Shown: in pieces, positions 1 to 5,711 of the stretch
How the letters are laid out: each line of letters opens with the position of its first letter
Position numbering within the stretch: the stretch's first letter is position 1
Assembly: GCA_029935255.1 (NCBI GenBank)
Contig: JAOZKS010000176.1
Span: forward strand, 1 to 5,739
Direction of reading: 5' to 3'
Length of the DNA: 5,739 nt
From: Pontiella sp.
GTDB taxonomy: Bacteria; Verrucomicrobiota; Kiritimatiellia; Kiritimatiellales; Pontiellaceae
Position numbers and translations under genes: made by a program
The notes under the pieces: generated by a model
Seen by the model: only the letters and a program-made list of their open reading frames with translations
Databases searched by the model: none
What the model was told of the DNA's origin: nothing

Positions 1-1045
1 AGTTCTCGACGATGACGTCGGTCATGTCCAGGGTCTGGCCGCCCACGAGCATCCACTTTCCGGAGGGGTCTATATTGAAGTTCCGGGGAAACCACACCTG
101 CGCCGGTGTGGTTTTCAGTCGCTGGAAACCATCCTCAAAGCGGGAGAAAATGCTGAGGGAATCGCGGCCTTGTTCGGTGAGATCGCGGGTGGAGGCATAG
201 ATGAATTTCCCCGAGGGGTGGATTCTGATTTCGGCACAGGTCATCTGTTTTTTGTCCGCTCCATCGGGTAGGGCGGAGACGGTTTTGATGAATTCCAGTG
301 ATCCAGCCTTTTTTCCGGTTTTGAACACGGAGAGGCTTACATCCAGTTCGTTGAGGACGTAGGCATATTTTCCATCCGATGACCATTTCATGTGGCGGGG
401 TCCCATGCATCCGCCCGGAACAGTGGCATGGGAGGGCTCGGTCAGGGTGCCGTCTTCTGCATTGAGCTTGTAGATCATCACTTTGTCTATCCCGAGGTCG
501 GGGGAGTAGGCAAAGGTGTTTTCGGGGTTTGGGAAAATGGAATGGGCGTGGGGCCCCTGTTGACGCTTTGGATGTTCCCCCTTTCCTTCGTGTTGCTGAA
601 CCGATCGTGCCTCTGAGAGCGATCCATCTTCCATGATTTGGAACGAGGCCACGCTCCCGCTTCCATAATTGGCGACCATCAGGCATTGGCCGGTAGCATC
701 GACGCTTACGTGGCACGGATTGAGGCCTTTGGAGGAGTGTTTGTTGAGGATGTTCAAGTTTCCGTTGCTGTTTATGGTTAATGCGACCACCTGACCCGCA
801 GTGCCTCCTTTTTCGAAGCTTACGGCGTACAGGATCGGTTTTGCGGGATGGGTGGCCAGAAAGCCGGGACGTGCAATTTCAAGGGCTAATTGGGGCGTGG
901 ATAGCATGCCGCTTTCCGTATCTAGATCCGCAACGTAGATCCCTTTGCTGCCACTTGTTCCAAAATAGACTCGGGTCTTTTCTGCGAGGGTGGCTTGTGC
1001 GGCGATGGCCGTGGCCAAGAGTGTGGTGGCGTAGATTTTTTTCAT
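1..1045 (-). CDS. Exported lactonase-like seven-bladed beta-propeller protein (6-phosphogluconolactonase/YbhE family), C-terminus beyond the left edge
   Basis: The reading frame is open from ATG 1043-1045 to the left edge: 348 full codons without a stop. Residues 1-21 look like a Sec signal peptide (two Lys, a hydrophobic stretch, cleavage probably after TLA at 19-21), so the mature protein should be periplasmic or secreted. The rest shows the repeating blades of the Pgl/YbhE beta-propeller family: GPHAHSIFPNPENTFAY (164-180), DLGIDKVMIYKL (183-194), GPRHMKWSSDGKYAYVLNEL (215-234), AEIRIHPSGKFIYAS (271-285) and FPRNFNIDPSGKWMLVGGQ (319-337). Characterised family members hydrolyse 6-phosphogluconolactone in the cytosol. 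The signal peptide makes that role doubtful here, and the true substrate is unknown. From usual family length, probably only a few dozen residues are missing. A GGAG (1052-1055) lies five to six bases upstream of the ATG. The gene follows hpt by 15 bases on the same strand, suggesting cotranscription. Family is sure, function is not. Confidence 0.88.
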   Translation of the reverse strand, partial: MKKIYATTLLATAIAAQATLAEKTRVYFGTSGSKGIYVADLDTESGMLSTPQLALEIARPGFLATHPAKPILYAVSFEKGGTAGQVVALTINSNGNLNILNKHSSKGLNPCHVSVDATGQCLMVANYGSGSVASFQIMEDGSLSEARSVQQHEGKGEHPKRQQGPHAHSIFPNPENTFAYSPDLGIDKVMIYKLNAEDGTLTEPSHATVPGGCMGPRHMKWSSDGKYAYVLNELDVSLSVFKTGKKAGSLEFIKTVSALPDGADKKQMTCAEIRIHPSGKFIYASTRDLTEQGRDSLSIFSRFEDGFQRLKTTPAQVWFPRNFNIDPSGKWMLVGGQTLDMTDVIVEN

Positions 1046-1060
1046 AAAGGACTCCGTTGG

Positions 1061-1600
1061 TCATCGAAAATTAACTTTAGCAATGTGGGGAAGTTCGCGG
1101 TAGAGATTGTCGTAGTCGAGGCCGTAGCCAACGACAAAGTGGTCATCAATCGCAAAGCCGGCATAGTCGGCCTCGAATTCGACGGAGCGATGAGCTTTCT
1201 TGTCAAGCAGCACACAGGTGCGGACGGATTTTGCGGCGCGGTCGAGCAGTAGTTTTTTGGTGAAGACAAGGGTGCGGCCGGTGTCAAGGATGTCATCGAC
1301 GAGCAGGATGTCGGCTCCTTCGATATCTTCGCGAATGTCGTGGATGATTGCGACTTGGCCGGAAGAAGTCGTGCCCGATCCGTAGCTCGAAAGCGTCAGG
1401 AAGTCGATGCGCGGATGTACGCCGTGGCGGTGAAAACTGCGCATGAGGTCGGCTAGGAACATGAAGCTTCCTTTGAGGATGCCGATGACCACCAGATTCG
1501 TGGACCCCGTGGATGCCGCAATATCATCGACCAGCTCATCGACGCGCTGGGCGATCGTGTCTTTCTCGATCAGGATTTCTTTTACATCGTGCGTTCTCAT
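1061..1600 (-). CDS. hpt: Hypoxanthine(-guanine) phosphoribosyltransferase
   Basis: This 179-residue cytosolic enzyme transfers the phosphoribosyl group of PRPP to hypoxanthine, and probably guanine, to give IMP or GMP in purine salvage. The length is normal for bacterial HPRT. Visible signatures are the LKG loop at 42-44 in the segment ILKGSFMFLADL, the flexible-loop region SSYGSGTTSSG (71-81), the PRPP-binding motif ILLVDDILDTGRTL (98-111) with its acidic pair D102-D103 and the presumed general base D106, and the C-terminal FVVGYGLDYDNLYRELPHI (156-174) with D162 in the magnesium/purine-site position. The frame stays open further upstream to 1816, but that extension is antisense to gltX and unlike HPRT. 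The ATG at 1598-1600 has a GGAGG Shine-Dalgarno seven bases ahead, so I place the start there. It is divergent from gltX and probably cotranscribed with the downstream propeller gene. Base specificity cannot be read from the sequence. Confidence 0.96.
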   Translation of the reverse strand: MRTHDVKEILIEKDTIAQRVDELVDDIAASTGSTNLVVIGILKGSFMFLADLMRSFHRHGVHPRIDFLTLSSYGSGTTSSGQVAIIHDIREDIEGADILLVDDILDTGRTLVFTKKLLLDRAAKSVRTCVLLDKKAHRSVEFEADYAGFAIDDHFVVGYGLDYDNLYRELPHIAKVNFR

Positions 1601-1607
1601 GCTGTAG

Positions 1608-1612
1608 CCTCC
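1608..1612 (-). promoter_or_regulatory. Shine-Dalgarno sequence of hpt
   Basis: GGAGG on the minus strand lies seven bases before the ATG at 1598-1600. It supports this internal start over the longer upstream reading frame, which would overlap gltX on the other strand. Confidence 0.8.
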
Positions 1613-1618
1613 AAGGCG

Positions 1619-1646
1619 TTCCAATCTACGACAAAAGAGGTTGGAA
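1619..1646. repeat. Short inverted repeat in the hpt-gltX divergent spacer
   Basis: TTCCAA (1619-1624) and TTGGAA (1641-1646) form a perfect six-base inverted repeat around a 16-base centre. The arms touch the edges of the candidate hpt -10 and -35 boxes, the placement expected of an operator. Six-base arms can arise by chance, so this is only a weak candidate. Confidence 0.25.
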
Positions 1647-1651
1647 ACCAA
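1623..1651 (-). promoter_or_regulatory. Candidate sigma70-type promoter for hpt
   Basis: Reading the minus strand, TTGGTT (1651-1646) and TAGATT (1628-1623) are separated by 17 bases. They match TTGACA at 3/6 and TATAAT at 4/6. Transcription would start near 1616 and leave a leader of roughly 16 bases that holds the GGAGG. The spacing is ideal but the hexamers are weak, and the assumption that this organism uses E. coli-like boxes is untested. Confidence 0.3.
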
Positions 1652-1656
1652 AGGAG
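1651..1656 (+). promoter_or_regulatory. Shine-Dalgarno sequence of gltX
   Basis: AAGGAG ends nine bases before the ATG at 1666-1668, a normal spacing, and fixes the gltX start. The protein beginning here opens with the family's usual N-terminus, so no other start is needed. Confidence 0.8.
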
Positions 1657-1665
1657 ATTTAACGA

Positions 1666-2976
1666 ATGAAAGTACGTACACGATTCGCACCCAGCCCCAC
1701 CGGTAACGTTCATATTGGCAATATGCGCGCGGCCATATACAACTGGCTCTTTGCCCGCCACCACGGTGGCGAGTTCCTCCTGCGTGTTGAGGATACCGAC
1801 CGCGAACGCTCGACACCCGAGGCCATCCAAACCCTGCTCGATGCCATGGAATGGCTCAAACTTGACGTTGACGGAGCCCCGCTCTATCAGAGTACTCGCA
1901 TGGAGGCGCACCTCGAAGCGGCGGAAATACTGCTCTCGAAAGGACTGGCCTATAAGGAAGACAAGGGCGGGCTGGGGCAGGGCGAGTGCGTGATCTTCAA
2001 GATGCCGGGAACCGATGCCTCGTTCGAGGATGGGATCAAAGGCACGCTTTCGAAGGCGGCGGAAAATATGCAGGACTTCGTCATTGTCCGTTCCAATGGA
2101 ACCCCCGTCTTCCATCTGGCCAACGTACTCGACGATATCGAGCAGGGCATCACCCACGTGATCCGTGGCGATGACCACATTGAAAATACCTACCGCCACA
2201 TGGCGCTCTATCAAGCGCTTGATGCCGATGTGCCGAATTTCGCCCACCTTCCCATGCTTACCAACGCACAGGGCAAGCCCTACTCCAAGCGCGACGGCGA
2301 TGCCTTCGTCGGCGACTTCCGTGAGAAGGGGTTTCTTGGCGATGCGCTCTTTAACTATCTCGTATTTCTCGGGTGGTCGCCCGGCGACGATCGCGAAATC
2401 ATGACGCGCGATGAGCTGGTGGACGCCTTCACGCTCGAACGCTGCCAGTCGTCCCCTGCGCAGGTCGATCTGCGCAAACTCACCTGGATGAACGGCGAAT
2501 ATATGCTCAAGCTCTCCGACACCGAGTTCGAAGCCACCGCATTTTCTGCAATGGAAAAGGCCGGTATCGAAGCCGACCCGGACTATGCCCGTCAAGTCTT
2601 CGGCCTGATTCGCGAGCGCGTTAAAACCGTGGCCGACATCGCCCCGATGGTGGCCTACTTCTTCACCGAAGAGTTTGAATACAACGCCAAGGCGGTGCGC
2701 AAAAAACTCCAGAAAGACGGGGTGCGTGAAACGCTCGAAAAGGTTGCTGAAATTTTTAAGAATCTGGAAACCTTCGACGAAGCCAGCACCGACAAAGCCC
2801 TGCACGAATTCATCGAAACTTCTGGCCTTGGCTTTGGTGCGGTGATGGCTCCGCTACGCATCGCCCTCTGCGGGGTCCCCTCCGGGCCGGAACTCTTTCC
2901 CATGCTCCAGATCCTCGGCCGCGACCGTGTGCTCGCCCGGATTAACCGAACCATCGAGCTCTATTTGTCGGAGTAG
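1666..2976 (+). CDS. gltX: Glutamyl-tRNA synthetase (class I)
   Basis: This 436-residue cytosolic enzyme activates glutamate with ATP and charges tRNA-Glu (possibly also tRNA-Gln, which the sequence alone does not settle). The Rossmann catalytic domain opens with APSPTGNVHIGNMRAAIYNW (8-27), where HIGN stands for HIGH, followed by the acidic VEDTDRERS (41-49) and IRGDDHIENTYRH (166-178). The KMSKS loop is the variant KPYSKRDGD (204-212). Next come ALFNYLVFLGWSPGDDREI (227-245) and DLRKLTWMNGEYM (268-280), then a helical anticodon-binding region to the C-terminus. It is shorter than the usual 460-500 residues. The loss falls near residues 94-112, where many GluRS carry a zinc-binding Cys-x-Cys segment; here AYKEDKGGLGQGECVIFKMP leads straight on. 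The anticodon-binding part looks intact and there is no frameshift. The gene is divergent from hpt and convergent with the methionine gene. Confidence in the family is very high. Confidence 0.96.
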   Translation: MKVRTRFAPSPTGNVHIGNMRAAIYNWLFARHHGGEFLLRVEDTDRERSTPEAIQTLLDAMEWLKLDVDGAPLYQSTRMEAHLEAAEILLSKGLAYKEDKGGLGQGECVIFKMPGTDASFEDGIKGTLSKAAENMQDFVIVRSNGTPVFHLANVLDDIEQGITHVIRGDDHIENTYRHMALYQALDADVPNFAHLPMLTNAQGKPYSKRDGDAFVGDFREKGFLGDALFNYLVFLGWSPGDDREIMTRDELVDAFTLERCQSSPAQVDLRKLTWMNGEYMLKLSDTEFEATAFSAMEKAGIEADPDYARQVFGLIRERVKTVADIAPMVAYFFTEEFEYNAKAVRKKLQKDGVRETLEKVAEIFKNLETFDEASTDKALHEFIETSGLGFGAVMAPLRIALCGVPSGPELFPMLQILGRDRVLARINRTIELYLSE

Positions 2977-3138
2977 AAGAGGGTTTTAAGGAGCGAGCCT
3001 AAAAACTTCCCAAGGAAATCACAGAGGTTTATCTTTGGATTCCTGAGGGTAGGGTTGCATCGACAGTGCTTCTTTCATGCAGAGTAGCCAGGCCTCTTTC
3101 TCCGCAGTTCCAATCGCCAGATGGCCATGTGCGTTTGT

Positions 3139-3163
3139 TGTAGACGAGGCTTCCAGCCTCGTT
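3139..3163. repeat. REP-like palindromic unit, left copy
   Basis: This 25-base unit holds a perfect hairpin: ACGAGGCT (3144-3151), loop TCC, AGCCTCGT (3155-3162). It is also the reverse complement of the right copy at 3227-3252, apart from one inserted base there. Small GC-rich palindromes in opposite pairs between convergent genes are the hallmark of REP/BIME elements, which RAYT-type transposases spread in other bacteria. No transposase is present in this window, so the REP assignment is inference. Confidence 0.7.
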
Positions 3164-3226
3164 GGGGTGGGCTTGTGTAATAGAACCAGCTTTGCAATGG
3201 ATAGAGCCGTTTATGTGTTCTTCCTA

Positions 3227-3252
3227 AACGAGGCTGGAAGCTCTCGTCTACA
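3227..3252. repeat. REP-like palindromic unit, right inverted copy
   Basis: This 26-base unit is the inverted partner of the left copy, identical at 25 positions with one extra T at 3242 or 3244 in the stem. Its own hairpin pairs ACGAGGCT (3228-3235) with AGCTCTCGT across GGA, leaving the extra T as a bulge. The copies are 63 bases apart, so they can fold singly or together as one long stem. Confidence 0.7.
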
Positions 3253-3267
3253 TGTGTGCGTACTACT

Positions 3268-5097
3268 TTATTCCAGCACTCGTAGCGCCAAGTCGATGAG
3301 GCCGAAGGGGGCACTGATTTGGTAGCCGGCGACGCGGTCGGCGATGGCTTCGCAGATTTCGCGGGCAATTTCGACGCCGATCTGTTGGCCGTCTTCCTTG
3401 GTTTTGGCTTGGCTCATCCGTTCGAGGATGGCGTCGGGAATCTCGACGCCGGGGACTTCAGCATTGAGGAATTCGGCGTTGCGCAGGGAGGTGAGTGGCC
3501 AGACGCCGGAGACGACGGGTAGGGTTCCGTCTTTGGCTTCGGCGGCATCCATGAAGCGCAGTAGCGCTTCGGGATCGAAGATGGGCTGGGTGATGGCATA
3601 CTCTGCACCCGCGTTGATTTTATTCAGGTAGTGCTGCAGCTCGCGCTCGGGCTCGATGGCACACGGGTTGGCTCCGACACCGATCAAAAGACCGGTGGGC
3701 GGGTTGATCGGGTTTCCGCCCACATCAATGCCGTGGTTGAGGTTGGTTACGACCTGGGTGAGACCGACGGCATCGACATCGAAGACGGGGGTGGAGTCGG
3801 GATAGTCGCCGAGTTTGGGCGGGTCGCCGGTGATGATGAGATAGTTGCGCAGTCCACCGGCATAGCCGCCGAGCAGGTCGGATTGCATGCCGATGAGGTT
3901 GCGGTCGCGGCAGCAGTAGTGCAGGACGGTTTCAATGCCGACATCGCGCTCAATGGCGAGCGCGGCAACCATTGGCGAAATGCGCGCGCTGGCACGTGGA
4001 CCGTCGGGAATATTGATGGCGTCGATCCCGGCGTCTTTACATTTCTGACACTTGGCCAGCATGGGGTTGAGGTCGATGGAGCGGGGCGGGGTGATTTCGA
4101 CGCTCGTCACCTTTTCACCACGTGCAAGTTTGGCGGCAAAGTTACATTTTTTGGCCAGGGGAATCACATCGACCGAGGGCGTTTTCTGGTCTGCATGGCT
4201 GGAGATAACGACGTGTTGCTTTACACCGGAAAGCGATTTGACCGTCTTGGCCATCAAGGCAATATGTTCGGGGGTGGTGCCGCAGCACCCGCCGACGCCG
4301 CGCACGCCGAGCTGGATCATGTTTTTGGCATACTCGGTGAAGTATTCGGGGGTGGACATATAGATCATCCGTCCATCCACCTCTTGGGGAGCACCGGCGT
4401 TGGCCATTACGGTAAAGGGTTTCGTGATGTGGGCCAGCGCGCGCTCGGCGTTGCTATAGGCCGCAGCGGGACCAACGCCGCAGTTTACGCCGATACCGTC
4501 CACGTGCCCGTCGTTTTCTAAGATCTGGGCAAGCCGCTCGATGCTTCGGCCCTTTTGGGTTTCGCCATCTTTTCCAACCGTCATGGAAACGAAAACGGGA
4601 AGACCAAATTCCGAGGCCACCTTGGCCGCAAGTTGCGCCTCTTGAATGTGCGAGAAGGTTTCAATCATGAAAAAGTCGACCCCTTCATCGGCCAGTACGG
4701 CCATCTGTTCGCGGAAGGTTTCCTCCAGCTTTGCGGCTTCGTTTTCCAGATAGACCTGCCCGGCCTTCAGGATGGGGCCGACCGATCCAGCCACCAGCGC
4801 ATCCCCTCCGGCGGCCTCGCGGGCCAACCGCACCGAAGCGCGGTTGATCTCGTCGAGCTGATCCGCCAACCCATGCCCCTGGAGCTTAATGCGGTTGGCG
4901 CCGAACGAATTGGTTTCGATCACTTCTGCCCCGGCATCGGCATATTCCCGGTGGATGCCTGCGATCAGCTTCGGGTTGGTGATGCACAAATGCTCGTAGC
5001 ACGTATTGATGAACACGCCCTTGGAATAAATCATCGTGCCCATTGCCCCATCAAAAACGAGGGGGTGGTCGGTTATACGTTCGAGTATATTTTTCAT
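3268..5097 (-). CDS. yitJ: Bifunctional homocysteine S-methyltransferase / methylenetetrahydrofolate reductase (YitJ type)
   Basis: This 609-residue cytosolic fusion matches B. subtilis YitJ (about 612) in length and order. The N-terminal barrel (about 1-290) is a zinc-dependent homocysteine S-methyltransferase: DGAMGT (16-21), IETNSFGANR (60-69), GVNCG (204-208) with zinc ligand C207, and GGCCG (269-273) with ligands C271 and C272. The C-terminal part (about 318-609) is an FAD-dependent 5,10-methylene-THF reductase: EITPPRS (334-340) with the probable catalytic E334, HYCCRDRNLIGMQSDLLG (393-410), ITGDPPKLGDYP (421-432) and AITQPIFD (501-508). It lacks the cobalamin and AdoMet-activation domains of MetH. 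It should make 5-methyl-THF; whether the N-terminal domain uses that donor or S-methylmethionine/AdoMet cannot be told. I chose ATG 5095-5097 because the protein then begins as the family does. A GTG at 5152-5154 would add 19 unrelated residues. No clear Shine-Dalgarno precedes the ATG, only an A-rich leader. I saw no SAM riboswitch. Confidence 0.93.
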   Translation of the reverse strand: MKNILERITDHPLVFDGAMGTMIYSKGVFINTCYEHLCITNPKLIAGIHREYADAGAEVIETNSFGANRIKLQGHGLADQLDEINRASVRLAREAAGGDALVAGSVGPILKAGQVYLENEAAKLEETFREQMAVLADEGVDFFMIETFSHIQEAQLAAKVASEFGLPVFVSMTVGKDGETQKGRSIERLAQILENDGHVDGIGVNCGVGPAAAYSNAERALAHITKPFTVMANAGAPQEVDGRMIYMSTPEYFTEYAKNMIQLGVRGVGGCCGTTPEHIALMAKTVKSLSGVKQHVVISSHADQKTPSVDVIPLAKKCNFAAKLARGEKVTSVEITPPRSIDLNPMLAKCQKCKDAGIDAINIPDGPRASARISPMVAALAIERDVGIETVLHYCCRDRNLIGMQSDLLGGYAGGLRNYLIITGDPPKLGDYPDSTPVFDVDAVGLTQVVTNLNHGIDVGGNPINPPTGLLIGVGANPCAIEPERELQHYLNKINAGAEYAITQPIFDPEALLRFMDAAEAKDGTLPVVSGVWPLTSLRNAEFLNAEVPGVEIPDAILERMSQAKTKEDGQQIGVEIAREICEAIADRVAGYQISAPFGLIDLALRVLE

Positions 5098-5140
5098 GGT
5101 TTTATCTTTTTGTTTGAAATTCGTGACGATTGAGACGTGA

Positions 5141-5170
5141 TTTAGAAGGGTCACCTTTTGTTCTCGGCAA
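5141..5170 (-). promoter_or_regulatory. Candidate promoter of the homocysteine methyltransferase/MTHFR gene
   Basis: On the minus strand TTGCCG (5170-5165) and TCTAAA (5146-5141) are 18 bases apart and match the -35 and -10 consensus at 4/6 each. Initiation near 5134 would leave a leader of about 37 bases, too short for a riboswitch. The boxes overlap the end of the broken small gene upstream. This is weak, consensus-based evidence only. Confidence 0.25.
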
Positions 5171-5362
5171 TAGCGATGTCGTCGAGATTTTCTTCAAGGG
5201 ATAAGATATCATCTGGAAGGTCCCAGTCTCGCCATCCCTCAAAATTATTTCCCCATTATTCAGTTCGTCGGCGCTTCCCTTGCGGATACGTCCAGCGAGC
5301 AGGTCAGTCACCGAGGCTTCGATGTTGTGCCGCTTATCATCTTGAGAGGGGGTAATGGGCAT
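5151..5362 (-). pseudogene. Small unrecognised gene, apparently broken by a one-base deletion
   Basis: ATG 5360-5362 follows a good GAGGG site (5368-5372) with five bases between. It opens MPITPSQDDKRHNIEASV and reads naturally for 36 codons to DELNN. Past the GGGG run at 5251-5254 that frame turns into an unlikely basic, Ser/Thr-rich tail that ends at 5102 and overlaps the next gene's leader. The neighbouring frame instead gives the protein-like sequence NNFEGWRDWDLPDDILSLEE, then an acidic helix ending AENKR and a TGA at 5151-5153. That second frame has no start of its own. Adding one G to the run joins them into a 70-residue protein with a mixed N-terminus and a strongly acidic C-terminal helix. 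I do not recognise the family. Size, acidic tail and position beside an XRE gene would suit an antitoxin-like protein, but that is a guess. A sequencing error in the G run is an equally good explanation. Confidence 0.5.
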
Positions 5363-5417
5363 AATTTCCCTCAACATTTAATTAAACCGCCACGGGGTGA
5401 ATTTTTTGGATTCATAA

Positions 5418-5711
5418 TTAAATGACCTGAACTTTCAGCGTCCCTCCGCAGGCTGTGGCGTATCGAACGAGCGTGTCGATGGATACATTTCCACCGCGCT
5501 CGATCCGGGAGACTACACTTTGGGTGGTACCCATGCGCTCGGCAATTTGAACCTGACTGAGATGAGATTTAGTGCGTGCTTTGTGCAGTTCTTTTGCGAT
5601 GGCATATTCAACATCGAATGCTTTGGACACCTTCTCAAACTCCGGTTTGCGGCGGATCTTTTTGGCTTGTTTTTCATGCGCGGTGCGCATCTTTTCCATT
5701 GTGTTACTCAT
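5418..5711 (-). CDS. XRE-family helix-turn-helix protein, probable HigA-type antitoxin
   Basis: This 97-residue protein has a basic, helical N-terminal half (1-50, rich in Lys and Arg) and a C-terminal XRE/Cro helix-turn-helix: LSQVQIAERMGTTQSVVSRIERGG (51-74), followed by NVSIDTLVRYATACGGTLKVQVI to the end. This layout, with a late HTH and a short beta-like tail, is typical of antitoxins encoded just after a RelE/HigB-type toxin. They neutralise the toxin and repress their own operon by binding DNA as dimers. ATG 5709-5711 is chosen because GGAGAG lies four bases ahead; in-frame ATGs at codons 5 and 8 are poorer. The first eight bases overlap the stop of the preceding gene, pointing to translational coupling. 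The toxin itself is outside the window, so a stand-alone regulator remains possible. Next on the strand is the broken small gene, 55 bases downstream. Confidence 0.8.
   Translation of the reverse strand: MSNTMEKMRTAHEKQAKKIRRKPEFEKVSKAFDVEYAIAKELHKARTKSHLSQVQIAERMGTTQSVVSRIERGGNVSIDTLVRYATACGGTLKVQVI

Larger units (their letters stand above)
2977..3267. other. Convergent intergenic region containing the REP-like pair, no gene
   Basis: These 291 bases lie between the stop of gltX and the stop of the homocysteine methyltransferase/MTHFR gene, which point toward each other. Short reading frames cross it on both strands, but none has a recognisable domain or a good ribosome site, and those on the minus strand simply read through the palindromes. 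Besides the two inverted repeats I see only low-similarity hairpins and no stem followed by a U tract. Confidence 0.7.

Noticed and set aside
135..716. A 193-codon frame on the minus strand within the propeller gene
   Set aside because: It overlaps the clearly coding beta-propeller frame, is rich in Arg, Pro and Cys, and shows no domain.
1597..2805. A 402-codon open frame on the minus strand opposite gltX
   Set aside because: It is a mirror frame of the strongly supported gltX, has no recognisable domain, and its 3' end would overlap the hpt start. GC-rich codon usage commonly leaves such antisense frames open.
3012..3048. Possible terminator hairpin after gltX (AGGAAATC against GGATTCCT)
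   Set aside because: The pairing is only about five bases plus a bulge with a long loop and no U tract.
3075..3368. A 97-codon minus-strand frame across the REP-like region
   Set aside because: Most of it is translation through the two palindromes and the end of the methionine gene; no ribosome site or family was seen.
3631..4521. A 296-codon open frame on the plus strand opposite the methionine gene
   Set aside because: It is antisense to conserved coding sequence and gives a Gly/Val/Asp-rich translation with no family signature.
5122..5140. Direct repeat CGTGA (5122-5126 and 5136-5140) before the methionine gene
   Set aside because: Five-base repeats are too short to distinguish from chance without comparative data.
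5371..5415. A 14-codon minus-strand frame (MNPKNSPRGGLIKC) just after the XRE stop
   Set aside because: Too short to support, with no clear ribosome site. The better start in this stretch is the ATG at 5360-5362.
5098..5417. Possible SAM or SAH riboswitch upstream of the methionine gene
   Set aside because: I found no conserved SAM-I core or other recognisable aptamer pattern, and the stretch is better explained as a broken small gene.
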